DNA of 64,000 nucleotides, from NCBI RefSeq assembly GCF_034387475.1, contig NZ_JAXCIL010000001.1, positions 992,001 to 1,056,000 on the forward strand, read 5' to 3'. This DNA comes from Pseudomonas sp. Teo4 (GTDB lineage: Bacteria; Pseudomonadota; Gammaproteobacteria; Pseudomonadales; Pseudomonadaceae). The stretch's first letter is position 1, and each line of letters opens with the position of its first letter. Below, piece by piece: positions 11,995 through 21,975 of the stretch. The notes beneath the pieces were generated by a model. The model was given only the letters and a program-made list of their open reading frames with translations, ran no database searches and was not told the DNA's origin. The position numbers were made by a program, and so were the translations under genes.

Positions 11995-13320
11995 ATGGAC
12001 CTGTTTCGAAGCGAACCCGTCGCCCAGCCCCTGGCCGCCCGTCTGCGCCCGTCGAACCTGGACGAGTACGTCGGCCAGGAGCACCTGCTGGCGCGCGGCA
12101 AGCCGCTACGTGAGGCACTGGAGCAGGGTGCCCTGCACTCGATGATCTTCTGGGGACCGCCCGGGGTGGGCAAGACCACCCTGGCGCGGTTGCTGGCGCA
12201 GTTCTGCGATGCCCATTTCGAGACCGTTTCGGCGGTACTGGCCGGGGTCAAGGAAATCCGCCAGGCGGTGGAAGTCGCCAAGCAGCAGGCCGGGCAGTAT
12301 GGCCGACGCACGATTTTGTTCGTCGACGAAGTGCACCGCTTCAACAAGTCCCAGCAGGATGCCTTCTTGCCCTATGTGGAAGATGGCACGCTGATTTTCA
12401 TCGGTGCCACCACCGAAAACCCGTCCTTCGAGTTGAACAACGCCTTGCTCTCGCGGGCACGGGTGTATGTACTCAAGAGCCTGGACGAAGCGGCGCTGCG
12501 CAAGCTGGTCGACCGTGCGCTGAGTGAAGAACGTGGGCTGGGCAAGCGCAACCTGCAGGTTGGCGATGAGGCCTTCAAGATGCTCATGGCGGCCGCCGAC
12601 GGCGATGGCCGACGCATGCTCAACTTCCTCGAAAACGCCTCGGACCTGGCCGAAGATGGCGGCGAAATCGGCGTCGAACTGTTGCAGAGCCTGCTCGGTG
12701 ACAGCCGCCGCCGTTTCGACAAGGGCGGCGAGGCCTTCTACGACCAGATTTCGGCATTGCACAAATCGGTGCGTGGCTCCAACCCCGACGGTGCCCTGTA
12801 TTGGTTCGCCCGCATGCTCGATGGCGGCTGCGACCCGCTGTACATCGCCCGCCGCGTGGTGCGCATGGCCAGCGAAGACATCGGCAACGCCGACCCTCGG
12901 GCCTTGAGCTTGTGCCTGGCGGCCTGGGATGTACAGGAGCGCCTGGGCAGCCCCGAGGGCGAGCTGGCGGTAGCCCAGGCCATCACCTACGTTGCCTGTG
13001 CGCCAAAGAGTAATGCCGTCTACATGGGCTTCAAGACAGCCCTGCGCGAGGCTGCAGAGCATGGTTCGCTGGAGGTGCCGCTGCACCTGCGCAACGCCCC
13101 GACCAAACTGATGAAACAACTGGGCTATGGCGAGGAATATCGCTACGCCCACGATGAACCCGATGCCTACGCGGCGGGCGAAGATTATTTCCCCGAGCAG
13201 CTTGAACCTCGCCAGTATTACCAGCCCGTACCGCGCGGCCTGGAACTGAAAATCGGCGAAAAGCTGCGCCACCTGGCCGAACTGGACCGCAACAGCCCCC
13301 GGCAGCGGAGAAAACCATGA
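11995..13320 (+). CDS. rarA: Replication-associated recombination protein A (RarA/MgsA)
   Basis: RarA is an AAA+ ATPase of the clamp-loader class that acts at stalled replication forks. The 441 residues include [15 protein letters not shown], Walker [15 protein letters not shown], Walker [16 protein letters not shown] and the sensor segment [12 protein letters not shown]. The C-terminal tetramerisation part includes [17 protein letters not shown]. The stop codon overlaps the crcB start by 4 bases (ATGA), so translation is probably coupled. Confidence 0.96.
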   Translation: MDLFRSEPVAQPLAARLRPSNLDEYVGQEHLLARGKPLREALEQGALHSMIFWGPPGVGKTTLARLLAQFCDAHFETVSAVLAGVKEIRQAVEVAKQQAGQYGRRTILFVDEVHRFNKSQQDAFLPYVEDGTLIFIGATTENPSFELNNALLSRARVYVLKSLDEAALRKLVDRALSEERGLGKRNLQVGDEAFKMLMAAADGDGRRMLNFLENASDLAEDGGEIGVELLQSLLGDSRRRFDKGGEAFYDQISALHKSVRGSNPDGALYWFARMLDGGCDPLYIARRVVRMASEDIGNADPRALSLCLAAWDVQERLGSPEGELAVAQAITYVACAPKSNAVYMGFKTALREAAEHGSLEVPLHLRNAPTKLMKQLGYGEEYRYAHDEPDAYAAGEDYFPEQLEPRQYYQPVPRGLELKIGEKLRHLAELDRNSPRQRRKP

Positions 13321-13691
13321 TTGCACTCATTGCCGCCGTCAGTGCAGGCGGCATTTCCGGCACACTGCTGCGTTTCGCCACCGCCAACTGGGTATCGGCC
13401 CACTGGCCACGGCACTTCTACATCGGTACGCTGGCGGTCAACCTGGTGGGCTGCCTGCTGATCGGCCTGCTCTACGGCCTTTTTCTGCACAAGCCCCTGG
13501 CGCCGGTCGAGCTGCGTGCCGGGCTTATTGTCGGCTTCCTGGGCGGCCTGACGACTTTTTCCTCCTTTTCGCTCGATACCGTGCGCCTCATGGAAAGCGG
13601 GCAAGTACCCCTCGCCTTGGGCTATACCGGTATTAGCGTGGTGGGCGGCCTGCTCGCAACCTGGGCCGGCCTGTCCCTGACCCGATTCTGA
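13317..13691 (+). CDS. crcB: Fluoride ion channel CrcB/Fluc
   Basis: CrcB exports fluoride through a dual-topology dimer in the inner membrane. The 124-residue protein has four hydrophobic segments and the family motifs [26 protein letters not shown] and [10 protein letters not shown], which hold the Asn and Phe residues that line the pore. Its start overlaps the rarA stop by 4 bases, so there is no room for a fluoride riboswitch directly upstream. Expression must follow the rarA transcript. Confidence 0.95.
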   Translation: MIALIAAVSAGGISGTLLRFATANWVSAHWPRHFYIGTLAVNLVGCLLIGLLYGLFLHKPLAPVELRAGLIVGFLGGLTTFSSFSLDTVRLMESGQVPLALGYTGISVVGGLLATWAGLSLTRF

Positions 13692-13707
13692 ACCAACCTA
13701 CACATAA

Positions 13708-15000
<1,293 letters not shown>

Positions 15001-16392
15001 ATGGATTTCCTGCCACTGTTCCACAAGCTGCAAGGCGGTCGTGTACTGGTCGTCGGCGGTGGTGAGATCGCTTTGCGCAAAGCGCGCCTGCTGGCCGATG
15101 CCGGCGCCGCGCTGCGGGTGGTTGCGCCCGAGGTCGACAGCCAGCTGGCCGCACTGGCCAGTGAAGGTGGCGGCGAGGTGCAGGTGCGTGGCTATCGTGT
15201 GAGTGACCTGGACGGATGCCGGCTGGTCATTGCGGCAACCGATGACGCCGGGCTCAATGCCCAGGTCTCGGCCGACGCCCAGGCGCGAAGCCTGCCGGTC
15301 AACGTGGTGGACGCACCGGCCCTGTGCACGGTGATCTTCCCGGCGATCGTCGACCGCTCACCCTTGGTGGTGGCGGTCTCCAGCGGCGGCGACGCCCCAG
15401 TGCTGGCGCGGTTGATCCGCGCCAAGCTGGAAGCCTGGATTCCGTCGGCCTATGGCGAACTGGCCGGCTTGGCAGCGCGCTTCCGAGACAAGGTCAAAGC
15501 CTTGTACCCGGACGTCAACCAGCGCCGCGGCTTTTGGGAGAACGTGTTCCAAGGCCCGATTGCCGAGCGTCAGTTGGCCGGGCAGGGTGCCGAGGCCGAG
15601 CGCCTGTTGCAGGCCATGGTCGAAGGCGCGCCGGTTCAGCAGGGTGGCGAGGTGTATCTGGTGGGCGCTGGGCCGGGTGATCCGGACTTGCTGACCTTCC
15701 GCGCCTTGCGCCTGATGCAGCAGGCCGACGTTGTGCTGTACGACCGACTGGTGGCTCCGGCGATCATCGAGATGTGCCGGCGCGACGCCGAGCGCATCTA
15801 CGTGGGCAAGCGCCGCGCCGACCATGCCGTGCCGCAGGACCAGATCAACCGCCTGCTGGTCGACCTTGCCCGCCAGGGCAAGCGCGTGCTGCGGTTGAAG
15901 GGGGGCGACCCGTTCATCTTCGGCCGAGGTGGCGAGGAGATCGAGGAGCTGGCTGAGGAAGGTATCCCGTTCCAGGTGGTGCCTGGCATCACCGCGGCCA
16001 GTGGTTGTTCCGCTTACGGCGGCATTCCGCTGACTCACCGTGACTACGCGCAATCGGTGCGCTTCGTCACCGGCCACCTGAAGGATGGCACCAGCAACCT
16101 GCCGTGGGATGACCTGGTGGCACCGGCCCAGACCCTGGTGTTCTACATGGGGCTGGTGGGGTTGCCGACCATCTGTGCCGAGCTGATTCGCCATGGCCGT
16201 GCGGCCAGCACCCCGGCGGCATTGGTGCAGCAGGGGACTACGCGTAATCAGCGGGTGTTTACCGGGACCTTGGCCGACCTGCCGGACCTGGTGGCCCAGC
16301 ATGAAGTGCATGCGCCGACCCTGGTGATTGTTGGGGAGGTGGTGCAGTTGCGGGAGAAGCTGGCCTGGTTTGAAGGGGCGCAACAGGGCTGA
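15001..16392 (+). CDS. cysG: Siroheme synthase CysG (trifunctional)
   Basis: CysG makes siroheme from uroporphyrinogen III for sulfite and nitrite reductases, such as the cysI encoded later in this window. The 463 residues split into an N-terminal dehydrogenase/ferrochelatase domain ([15 protein letters not shown], about 1-205) and a C-terminal methyltransferase domain ([20 protein letters not shown], about 216-455, with [13 protein letters not shown]). The ATG follows the serS stop directly, so the two are probably translationally coupled. Confidence 0.97.
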   Translation: MDFLPLFHKLQGGRVLVVGGGEIALRKARLLADAGAALRVVAPEVDSQLAALASEGGGEVQVRGYRVSDLDGCRLVIAATDDAGLNAQVSADAQARSLPVNVVDAPALCTVIFPAIVDRSPLVVAVSSGGDAPVLARLIRAKLEAWIPSAYGELAGLAARFRDKVKALYPDVNQRRGFWENVFQGPIAERQLAGQGAEAERLLQAMVEGAPVQQGGEVYLVGAGPGDPDLLTFRALRLMQQADVVLYDRLVAPAIIEMCRRDAERIYVGKRRADHAVPQDQINRLLVDLARQGKRVLRLKGGDPFIFGRGGEEIEELAEEGIPFQVVPGITAASGCSAYGGIPLTHRDYAQSVRFVTGHLKDGTSNLPWDDLVAPAQTLVFYMGLVGLPTICAELIRHGRAASTPAALVQQGTTRNQRVFTGTLADLPDLVAQHEVHAPTLVIVGEVVQLREKLAWFEGAQQG

Positions 16393-16400
16393 GGTGTTTG

Positions 16401-16536
16401 GGGCCGCTTTGCGCCCCATCGCAGGCTTCGCCAGCTCCCACGGATTTGGACTGCCCCCAGGAATCCAACCCTTGGGGGCAGCCCAGATAACTCTGTGGGA
16501 GCTGGCGAAGCCTGCGATGGGGCGCAAAGCGGCCCC
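16401..16536. repeat. Nested inverted repeat (REP pair of the GCGAAGCCTGCGATGG type)
   Basis: Outer arms of about 41 bases at 16401-16441 and 16495-16536 are reverse complements. A second palindrome (CTGCCCCCA and TGGGGGCAG, 16451-16481) is nested inside. It lies between cysG and a convergent reductase gene and can fold into a large cruciform or act as a transcript-end structure. Confidence 0.8.
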
Positions 16537-16543
16537 GATTACT

Positions 16544-17503
16544 TCAAACCTTCCAGATACCCTTGCCCACCAACCGCTCCCGATCATGCGGCAGGCTGAA
16601 GTCCTGCAGCGGCCCCTTGGGTACGATGCCCGTGGGGTTGATGGTCTTGTGGCTCATGTAATAGTGCTTCTGGATGTGCTCCATGTTCACCGTCTGCGCA
16701 ACGCCCGGCCACTGGTACAGTTCGCGCAGCCAGTTGGACAGGTTCGGGTAGTCGGCCAGGCGGCGCAGGTTGCACTTGAAGTGGCCATGGTAAACCGCAT
16801 CGAAGCGCACCAGCGTGGTGAACAGGCGTACGTCGGCTTCGGTCAGGTACTCGCCTGCCAGGTAACGCTGGCGGCTGAGCAGTTCTTCCAGGTAGTCCAG
16901 CTCGTTGAACACGTCGTCGAACGCAGCCTCATAGGCATCTTGCGTGGTGGCGAAGCCTGCGCGATAAACGCCATTGTTGACCGCTGGGTAGATACGCGCG
17001 TTCAGCGCCTCGATAGTTGGACGCAGCGGCTCGGGGTACAGGTCCAACTGGTTGCCGGTCAGTTCGTTGAACGCCGAGTTGAAGATGCGGATGATCTCGG
17101 AAGACTCGTTGTTGACGATGCGTTTTTCCTGCTTGTCCCACAGCACGGGCACGGTCACCCGGCCGGTGTAGTGCGGATCGTCCTGGGTATAGCGTTGGTG
17201 CAGGTAGCTCAGCGCATCGAGGTGGTCCCCAGTGGAGCCGTTCTGCACGTCGAACGTCCAACCCTGCTCGCCCATCAGCCAGCTCACCACCGACACGTCA
17301 ATCAGCGGCTCCAGCCCTTTGAGGGCGCGGACAATCAAGGTGCGGTGCGCCCATGGGCAGGCCAGCGAGACATACAGGTGGTAACGGCCGGCTTCAGGGG
17401 CGGGCAGTGCGTTGCGGCGTTGGGCGTTTTCACGCTTGAAGGCGCCATCCTTGCCGTTTTCATACCACTGGTCGTGCCAGCGGCCGTCGATCAAAAGGCC
17501 CAT
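16544..17503 (-). CDS. Glutathionyl-hydroquinone reductase (YqjG/ECM4-type GST)
   Basis: This Xi-class glutathione transferase relative reduces glutathionyl-hydroquinones and similar adducts. The 319-residue protein has the catalytic motif CPWAHRT in the thioredoxin-like N-terminal half and NNESSEIIRIFNSAFNE of the family, followed by an all-helical GST C-terminal domain. It has no signal peptide and is cytoplasmic. It appears monocistronic. The family is clear; the physiological substrate here is not known. Confidence 0.92.
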   Translation of the reverse strand: MGLLIDGRWHDQWYENGKDGAFKRENAQRRNALPAPEAGRYHLYVSLACPWAHRTLIVRALKGLEPLIDVSVVSWLMGEQGWTFDVQNGSTGDHLDALSYLHQRYTQDDPHYTGRVTVPVLWDKQEKRIVNNESSEIIRIFNSAFNELTGNQLDLYPEPLRPTIEALNARIYPAVNNGVYRAGFATTQDAYEAAFDDVFNELDYLEELLSRQRYLAGEYLTEADVRLFTTLVRFDAVYHGHFKCNLRRLADYPNLSNWLRELYQWPGVAQTVNMEHIQKHYYMSHKTINPTGIVPKGPLQDFSLPHDRERLVGKGIWKV

Positions 17504-17598
17504 GCTGAGCTCCTTGGAACAAAAGTGTTTGTCGTTGGAGCCCAGTCTAGGTGAAAACGTTCGAATAAATAGCGCAAAGACTGGGGGTAATTAATCGA

Positions 17599-18615
17599 CT
17601 AAATCGATTTGTTTCGTGCATCCCAGTACTGTCGAGCGGTTTCGAAGGCTTCGTCCCGCGTTTGTCCCAGCCCCCGCAACGCCAGGGCCATGGTCGCCAC
17701 CACGGCCATTTCGCCATAACTGTCCTGCGCCTTGCCCTGCCATACCGCCAGCAGCTGTTCGGGCTGCAGGCTAGGTGGCTTCACATGGCGGCGTTCGCTC
17801 AGTGCGGGCCATTCTTCGTCCCAGGCCTCACTTGCAGAGGTGCCATACAGGTGGCTGATGACGTCGGGGTTGACCTCGATTTCGCCACCATCGCCCTTGA
17901 TCACCACAGCATGGTCGCCGAGCAGGCGGCTGGCCTCTCGGTGCACGGCCTGGTAGCCGGGGTGGAAGATGCTCTGCAGGCCGCAGCGGGCGCCCAAGGG
18001 ATTCAACACCCGGGCCAGGGAGTGAATGGGTGAACGCAAGCCAAGGGTGTTGCGCAGGTCGATCATGCGCTGCAGCTGAGGCGCCCAGTCTTGCAGGGGG
18101 ATGAACGCCAGTTGGTGCTGGTCCAGGGCAGTGCCCACCGCCGTCCAGTCGCGGCACAGCGGAATCTGCAGCAGGTCGAGCAGTTGCTCGGTGTACAGGC
18201 GTCCGCCGGTATGGGCGCCGCCGCCGTGCAGCAGAATGCGTACGCCGTTGTTGGCCAGGCATTTGGCCGACAGCAGGAACCAAGGCAGGTGCCGCTTCTT
18301 GCCGGCATAGCTTGGCCAGTCCAGGTCGACACTGATTTTCGGCGCTTGCAACTGGGCACGCAGAGCCTCGGTGAAACCGGCCAGTTCTTCGGCGCTTTCT
18401 TCCTTGTGCCGCAGTAGCATGAGGAAGGCGCCCAGCTGGGTGTCTTCGACCTTGCCTTCGAGCAGCAGGGTCATGGCGGCCCGTGCTTCCTCGCGGGTCA
18501 GGCTACGGGCGCCGCGTTTGCCCTTGCCAAGGATTCGCACGAACTCGGCGAACGGGTGCTCGGCCGGGGTTTCCAGGGTCAGTGGGCGCGGGCTGTTGGT
18601 CATCGGCTCGGTCAT
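17599..18615 (-). CDS. ybiB: TrpD2/YbiB-family DNA-binding protein
   Basis: The 338-residue protein has the anthranilate phosphoribosyltransferase fold (EFVRILGKGKRGARSLTREE at the N-terminus, then ILLHGGGAHTGGR in place of the PRPP loop). It resembles YbiB/TrpD2 proteins, which bind nucleic acid rather than make tryptophan. It overlaps tusE by 4 bases on the same strand and is the last gene of the tusD-C-B-E-ybiB run. A true TrpD role is unlikely given the divergent GGG-HTG loop and the context. Confidence 0.85.
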   Translation of the reverse strand: MTEPMTNSPRPLTLETPAEHPFAEFVRILGKGKRGARSLTREEARAAMTLLLEGKVEDTQLGAFLMLLRHKEESAEELAGFTEALRAQLQAPKISVDLDWPSYAGKKRHLPWFLLSAKCLANNGVRILLHGGGAHTGGRLYTEQLLDLLQIPLCRDWTAVGTALDQHQLAFIPLQDWAPQLQRMIDLRNTLGLRSPIHSLARVLNPLGARCGLQSIFHPGYQAVHREASRLLGDHAVVIKGDGGEIEVNPDVISHLYGTSASEAWDEEWPALSERRHVKPPSLQPEQLLAVWQGKAQDSYGEMAVVATMALALRGLGQTRDEAFETARQYWDARNKSI

Positions 18616-18947
18616 ATGCAGTTGGTCGGCTTGGGCAGTCCCGCCAGCTTGGCGGCGAGTTTGGCGGGGGTGCCATTGAACAGGCGGTTGAGGTGCGGGC
18701 TGTTGCCTTTCTCTGGGCCCAGCTTGAGCGCGGTGTACTTGATGAGCGGGCGAGTGGCCGGGGACAGCTGGTATTCCTGGTAGAACTGGCGCAGCAGATC
18801 GAGGATTTCCCAGTGATCCGCAGTCAGCGGGATGCCCTCGCGGCTGGCGAGGGCTTCGGCGACGGGGTGAGACCAGTCTTGCAGGTCGACCAGGAAGCCG
18901 TCTTTGTCCAGGGCGATGTCACGATCGCCGACATTCAGGGTACTCAT
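18612..18947 (-). CDS. tusE: Sulfur relay protein TusE/DsrC
   Basis: TusE accepts persulfide sulfur from TusBCD and passes it to MnmA for 2-thiolation of tRNA wobble uridine. The 111-residue protein has the family helix-turn region (LTADHWEILDLLRQFYQEYQ) and ends LPKPTNCI, with the penultimate cysteine that carries the sulfur. It overlaps both tusB and ybiB by 4 bases, so the operon is tightly coupled. Confidence 0.95.
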   Translation of the reverse strand: MSTLNVGDRDIALDKDGFLVDLQDWSHPVAEALASREGIPLTADHWEILDLLRQFYQEYQLSPATRPLIKYTALKLGPEKGNSPHLNRLFNGTPAKLAAKLAGLPKPTNCI

Positions 18948-19243
18948 AGCCAGCTGTTGACCTTGTCGTATTGCAGCGAAAGTGCGACGAAGGCTGGGTA
19001 GTCGATGGCCTTGGCCAGTGCCCCGTCGAGGGCGCGTGCCTGAAGGTCCTCATCGAGGGCGAACAGGCGCGTGTCGAGGTCAGCGGCCTGCAGCGCGGCA
19101 TAGGGTTCGCTGCCTGGGCGCAGGGCATACACCGCATCGCCGCACAGCAGCACGGCATCCTCGGCACCCAGCAGGCGCAGGCAGCTGCTCAGGCGGTCAT
19201 CGCCAAAGGGCGAGTGGGCAATTACATGCAGGGTCGTCATCAC
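18944..19243 (-). CDS. tusB: Sulfur relay protein TusB/DsrH
   Basis: TusB is a small subunit of the TusBCD heterohexamer in tRNA thiouridine synthesis. The 99-residue protein MMTTLHVIAHSPFGDDRLSS has the DsrH fold signature with AVLLCGDAVYAL. It overlaps tusC (4 bases) and tusE (4 bases). Confidence 0.9.
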   Translation of the reverse strand: MMTTLHVIAHSPFGDDRLSSCLRLLGAEDAVLLCGDAVYALRPGSEPYAALQAADLDTRLFALDEDLQARALDGALAKAIDYPAFVALSLQYDKVNSWL

Positions 19244-19599
19244 AGGGTTACCACCAGGTCGAAACGGGCGATCAGTGCAGCGAGGGCCTGGTCGTCCAGC
19301 ACCTGCACCGGCAGCTCCAGCGCGTCGCTGCCAAGGCCGCGTCGGCTTAGGCTGTGGCCGCAGGCGAACAGTTCGTCGACGCCGAACATCGGCAAGGCCT
19401 GGAGGTTGGCGGCGAGGTTTTTCTGCTGCACGGCGGCAGGTTGCTGGCCTGGGGCAAGCTGGAAAACGCCGTCATCGAGGAACAGCATGGCGAGGGGCAG
19501 GTCAAACGCGCCTCCGGCCAGGGCAATGTCCAGTGCTTCGCGGGCCGACGGGCCGTTCCACGGCGCCTGGCGGCTGATGATCAACATGGATTTGGCCAT
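19240..19599 (-). CDS. tusC: Sulfur relay protein TusC/DsrF
   Basis: TusC is the second small subunit of TusBCD. The protein of about 119 residues has the DsrEF-type Rossmann-like fold with REALDIALAGGAFDLPLAML near the N-terminus and FDLVVTL at the end. I prefer the start at MAKSMLI (19599), which places it just after tusD; an in-frame ATG three codons upstream would overlap tusD. Confidence 0.9.
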   Translation of the reverse strand: MAKSMLIISRQAPWNGPSAREALDIALAGGAFDLPLAMLFLDDGVFQLAPGQQPAAVQQKNLAANLQALPMFGVDELFACGHSLSRRGLGSDALELPVQVLDDQALAALIARFDLVVTL

Positions 19600-19600
19600 T

Positions 19601-19993
19601 TCAATCACCCCCGAAGCAGATCAGGCGGTCGGCAACTTGCGCCGCCTCGTGCAACTGGCCGAGGCCGGACAATTCCCAAGGCTTGGGCAGGTTGACCGCC
19701 GCGCGCTGGTAACGGTTGGCTTCGGCTTCGTCGAGCACGCCGCGACGCAGGGCGGCGGCGATGCACACTACCGCGTCGAGCTGGTGTTGCTCGACGAAGG
19801 CGCGCCATTGGCTGGCCACGTCCAGTTCATCCTGGGGCGCTACGATGTTGGCCGAGGCGCTGTGCACGCCGTCCTGATAGAAAAACAGCCGGGCAATTTC
19901 ATGCCCGCCCGCCAGCACCGACTCGGCGAAGCGCAGGGCCCGGCGCGATGAGGGCGCGTGGGCCGGGGAAAACACCGCAATTGCGAATTTCAT
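19601..19993 (-). CDS. tusD: Sulfurtransferase TusD/DsrE
   Basis: TusD receives sulfur from TusA on its conserved cysteine. The 130-residue protein begins MKFAIAVFSPAHAPSSRRAL, and DAVVCIAAALRRGV carries the active-site Cys. It is the first gene of the tusDCBE-ybiB run. The ATG at 19993 is chosen because it starts the family N-terminus; 17 in-frame codons upstream are unlike it. Confidence 0.93.
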   Translation of the reverse strand: MKFAIAVFSPAHAPSSRRALRFAESVLAGGHEIARLFFYQDGVHSASANIVAPQDELDVASQWRAFVEQHQLDAVVCIAAALRRGVLDEAEANRYQRAAVNLPKPWELSGLGQLHEAAQVADRLICFGGD

Positions 19994-20076
19994 GGGCAAC
20001 TCGTGTAAAGGAATGCCGCCATGATAATGCAAAACAGCCCGCACCTGTGGGGGCGGGCGTTACCGTGCGTACGAGG

Positions 20077-20325
20077 TTACTGGCTTCCCCAGGCCGCGCC
20101 TTCCTTGGCCATCCACTTCAGCAACGCCGAGATGGGGACGCTGCGATGGACCTCGCGGTAATGCGGTTGGCCGTTGCCGCTGTGCTGTTCGCGATAGCGG
20201 CTGACGATCAGGTGCTGGCCATCCTCGGATACCTTGGCTTCAAGTTCATGCAGCAAAACAGACTGCGGGGCAGCACTTTCCAGGCGCCGGAACAGCAGCA
20301 TCGAGGCCTGCGCTTCACTGTTCAT
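20077..20325 (-). CDS. Conserved hypothetical protein, 82 residues
   Basis: A short soluble protein starting MNSEAQASMLLFRRLESAAP that I cannot assign to a named family. It has no signal peptide or membrane segment and contains ISRYREQHSG-like basic/polar stretches. Its start lies inside the last codons of the MlaA-like gene (11-base overlap), so the two are probably co-translated. The start at 20325 is chosen for that coupling; an open frame extends 31 codons upstream, over the MlaA-like gene. Confidence 0.7.
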   Translation of the reverse strand: MNSEAQASMLLFRRLESAAPQSVLLHELEAKVSEDGQHLIVSRYREQHSGNGQPHYREVHRSVPISALLKWMAKEGAAWGSQ

Positions 20326-21100
20326 CGTCTTGCTCCAGGCATTGGTTGGTCCAGGCAACCGGTTTGCCGGCTTTGCCTTCTTCGACATAGTGGGCGCGAA
20401 CCATCGCGGTGTAGTCACGCACCGCGCGGTAATAATCAGGCGCCTCCTGCAGCACGTCGGTTATCGGGAGTGCCTGCGCTCGGCCGGCCACCGCGCCGCC
20501 GGTCATGGCCACGGTGTTCAGGGTGTCGACGGTGTCGCTGTTGTCGCCGAACGGGTCGACGGCAAGGCTCAGCACACGGCCGGTAGCATCGCGCAGGTTG
20601 TGCGAGCCAAGCAGGGGCAGCTCGACGATTGGCCCGGCACCGATGCTCCAGACGCCAAAGGTCTGGCCGAAGTCGGCGCTATGGCGCTCAAGCCCCATCT
20701 TGCCGGACACATCGACCAGGCCGGCCAGGCCGAAGGTGGTATTGAAGATGAACCGCGACAGGGTGGTCATCGAGCGATGCACGTTGCCTTGCAGCAGGTC
20801 GTTGACGAAGACTTTCGGCTCGCCGAAGTTGGCCACGAAGTTGTGCAGGCCGTGTTGTGCAAACTCCGGCAGGGTGGTGTAGCCGCGGGCAATCGGGGCT
20901 GCCACGTAGTCATCGACGCTGCGGTTGAAGGCAAATACCGCGCGGTTGGCTGGCTCGGCAGGGTCGCTTACCAGGTGGCGGGAGTCGCTGCACGCGGCGC
21001 TTGCCGAAGCCGTGCGCTGGCTGCAGCCCCCCGCCGTGAGCAGTAGCAGGGCCAGCAGTGCGTTACGGGCTGAGGCCGATAGGAAAACAGAAGCAGACAT
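20315..21100 (-). CDS. MlaA-family outer-membrane lipoprotein (VacJ-like)
   Basis: MlaA proteins remove mislocalised phospholipids from the outer leaflet of the outer membrane. The 261-residue protein has a lipoprotein signal peptide ending in the lipobox LLTAGGC. The family core includes DPAEPANRAVFAFNRSVDDY, FVANFGEPKVFVNDLLQGN, FIFNTTFGLAGLVDVS and FGQTFGVWSIGAGPIVELPL. The start at 21100 gives the signal peptide directly; longer in-frame starts do not. No mlaBCDEF genes are adjacent, so this may be an orphan or paralogous MlaA. Confidence 0.9.
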   Translation of the reverse strand: MSASVFLSASARNALLALLLLTAGGCSQRTASASAACSDSRHLVSDPAEPANRAVFAFNRSVDDYVAAPIARGYTTLPEFAQHGLHNFVANFGEPKVFVNDLLQGNVHRSMTTLSRFIFNTTFGLAGLVDVSGKMGLERHSADFGQTFGVWSIGAGPIVELPLLGSHNLRDATGRVLSLAVDPFGDNSDTVDTLNTVAMTGGAVAGRAQALPITDVLQEAPDYYRAVRDYTAMVRAHYVEEGKAGKPVAWTNQCLEQDDEQ

Positions 21101-21267
21101 GAATGCATTCCTGACTAGAACTGGCGCAGATGCTGCGGGCGTTTCTTTGCCTGGACATGTCTGCTTTATCTCAAGCCTGACGCTTTGTTTCCGGTTTGAA
21201 ATATATGACGACAACCGCTCGGATGGTCTTAAATAGGCCATCCTGTCTTTTCCCGCGGTGCCCTTGT

Positions 21268-21975
21268 GTGAGCCATTTGCTGATTGTCGACGATGATGTC
21301 GAGGTGCTTGATCTGCTGCAGAAGTTCCTTCGCCAGCATGGCTATGAAGTGGACGTGGCCAGCGATGGAGAGGGCTTGTGGCGGGCCCTGGAGCGGCGGG
21401 TACCTGACCTGGTCATCCTCGATGTGATGCTGCCCGGCGACAGTGGCCTGGTGCTGTGCCAGCGTCTGCTCGCCGAACACAAGGTGGCGGTGATCATGCT
21501 GACGGCCATGGGCGAGTTGAGTGATCGCGTCGTGGGGCTGGAGTTGGGCGCTGATGACTACCTGACCAAGCCGTTCGCGGCTCGCGAGTTGTTGGCCAGG
21601 GTGAGGGCGGTACTGCGCCGTGCCGGTGAAGCGCCGGTACCCGCAGGCAACCCGCGTACCGTATTGGAGTTCTCGGGCTGGCAGCTGGATGTGGTAAGGC
21701 GCGAGTTGCGCTCACCTCAGCAGGTGATGATTCCGCTGTCCAACGGGGAGTTCGAATTGCTGCTGGTGTTCGCCGAGCACCCAAGGCGTGTGCTCAGTCG
21801 CCAGCAACTGCTCGACCTGGCGCGTGGCGAGACGCATGAAGCGTATGACCGCAGCGTGGATGTGCAGGTCAGCCGTCTGCGTCGCAAACTGGAAACCGAC
21901 GGTGAGGCCGAACCGCTGATTCGGACATTGCGCAATGTCGGCTATCTGTTCACGCCAACTGTGGTGAAGCGATGA
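21268..21975 (+). CDS. OmpR-family response regulator
   Basis: A DNA-binding response regulator of about 235 residues. The receiver domain has the acidic pocket LLIVDDD, the phospho-acceptor Asp52 in VILDVMLPGDSG and the conserved Lys in YLTKPF. The C-terminal winged-helix domain ends near RSVDVQVSRLRRKL. A GTG start at 21268 places the receiver at the N-terminus; an upstream ATG in frame would add 24 unrelated residues. It overlaps its kinase by 4 bases. The regulon is unknown. Confidence 0.9.
   Translation: MSHLLIVDDDVEVLDLLQKFLRQHGYEVDVASDGEGLWRALERRVPDLVILDVMLPGDSGLVLCQRLLAEHKVAVIMLTAMGELSDRVVGLELGADDYLTKPFAARELLARVRAVLRRAGEAPVPAGNPRTVLEFSGWQLDVVRRELRSPQQVMIPLSNGEFELLLVFAEHPRRVLSRQQLLDLARGETHEAYDRSVDVQVSRLRRKLETDGEAEPLIRTLRNVGYLFTPTVVKR

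Noticed and set aside
17599..18615. Anthranilate phosphoribosyltransferase TrpD
   Set aside because: The PRPP loop is altered and the gene ends the tus operon, which fits the YbiB/TrpD2 group.
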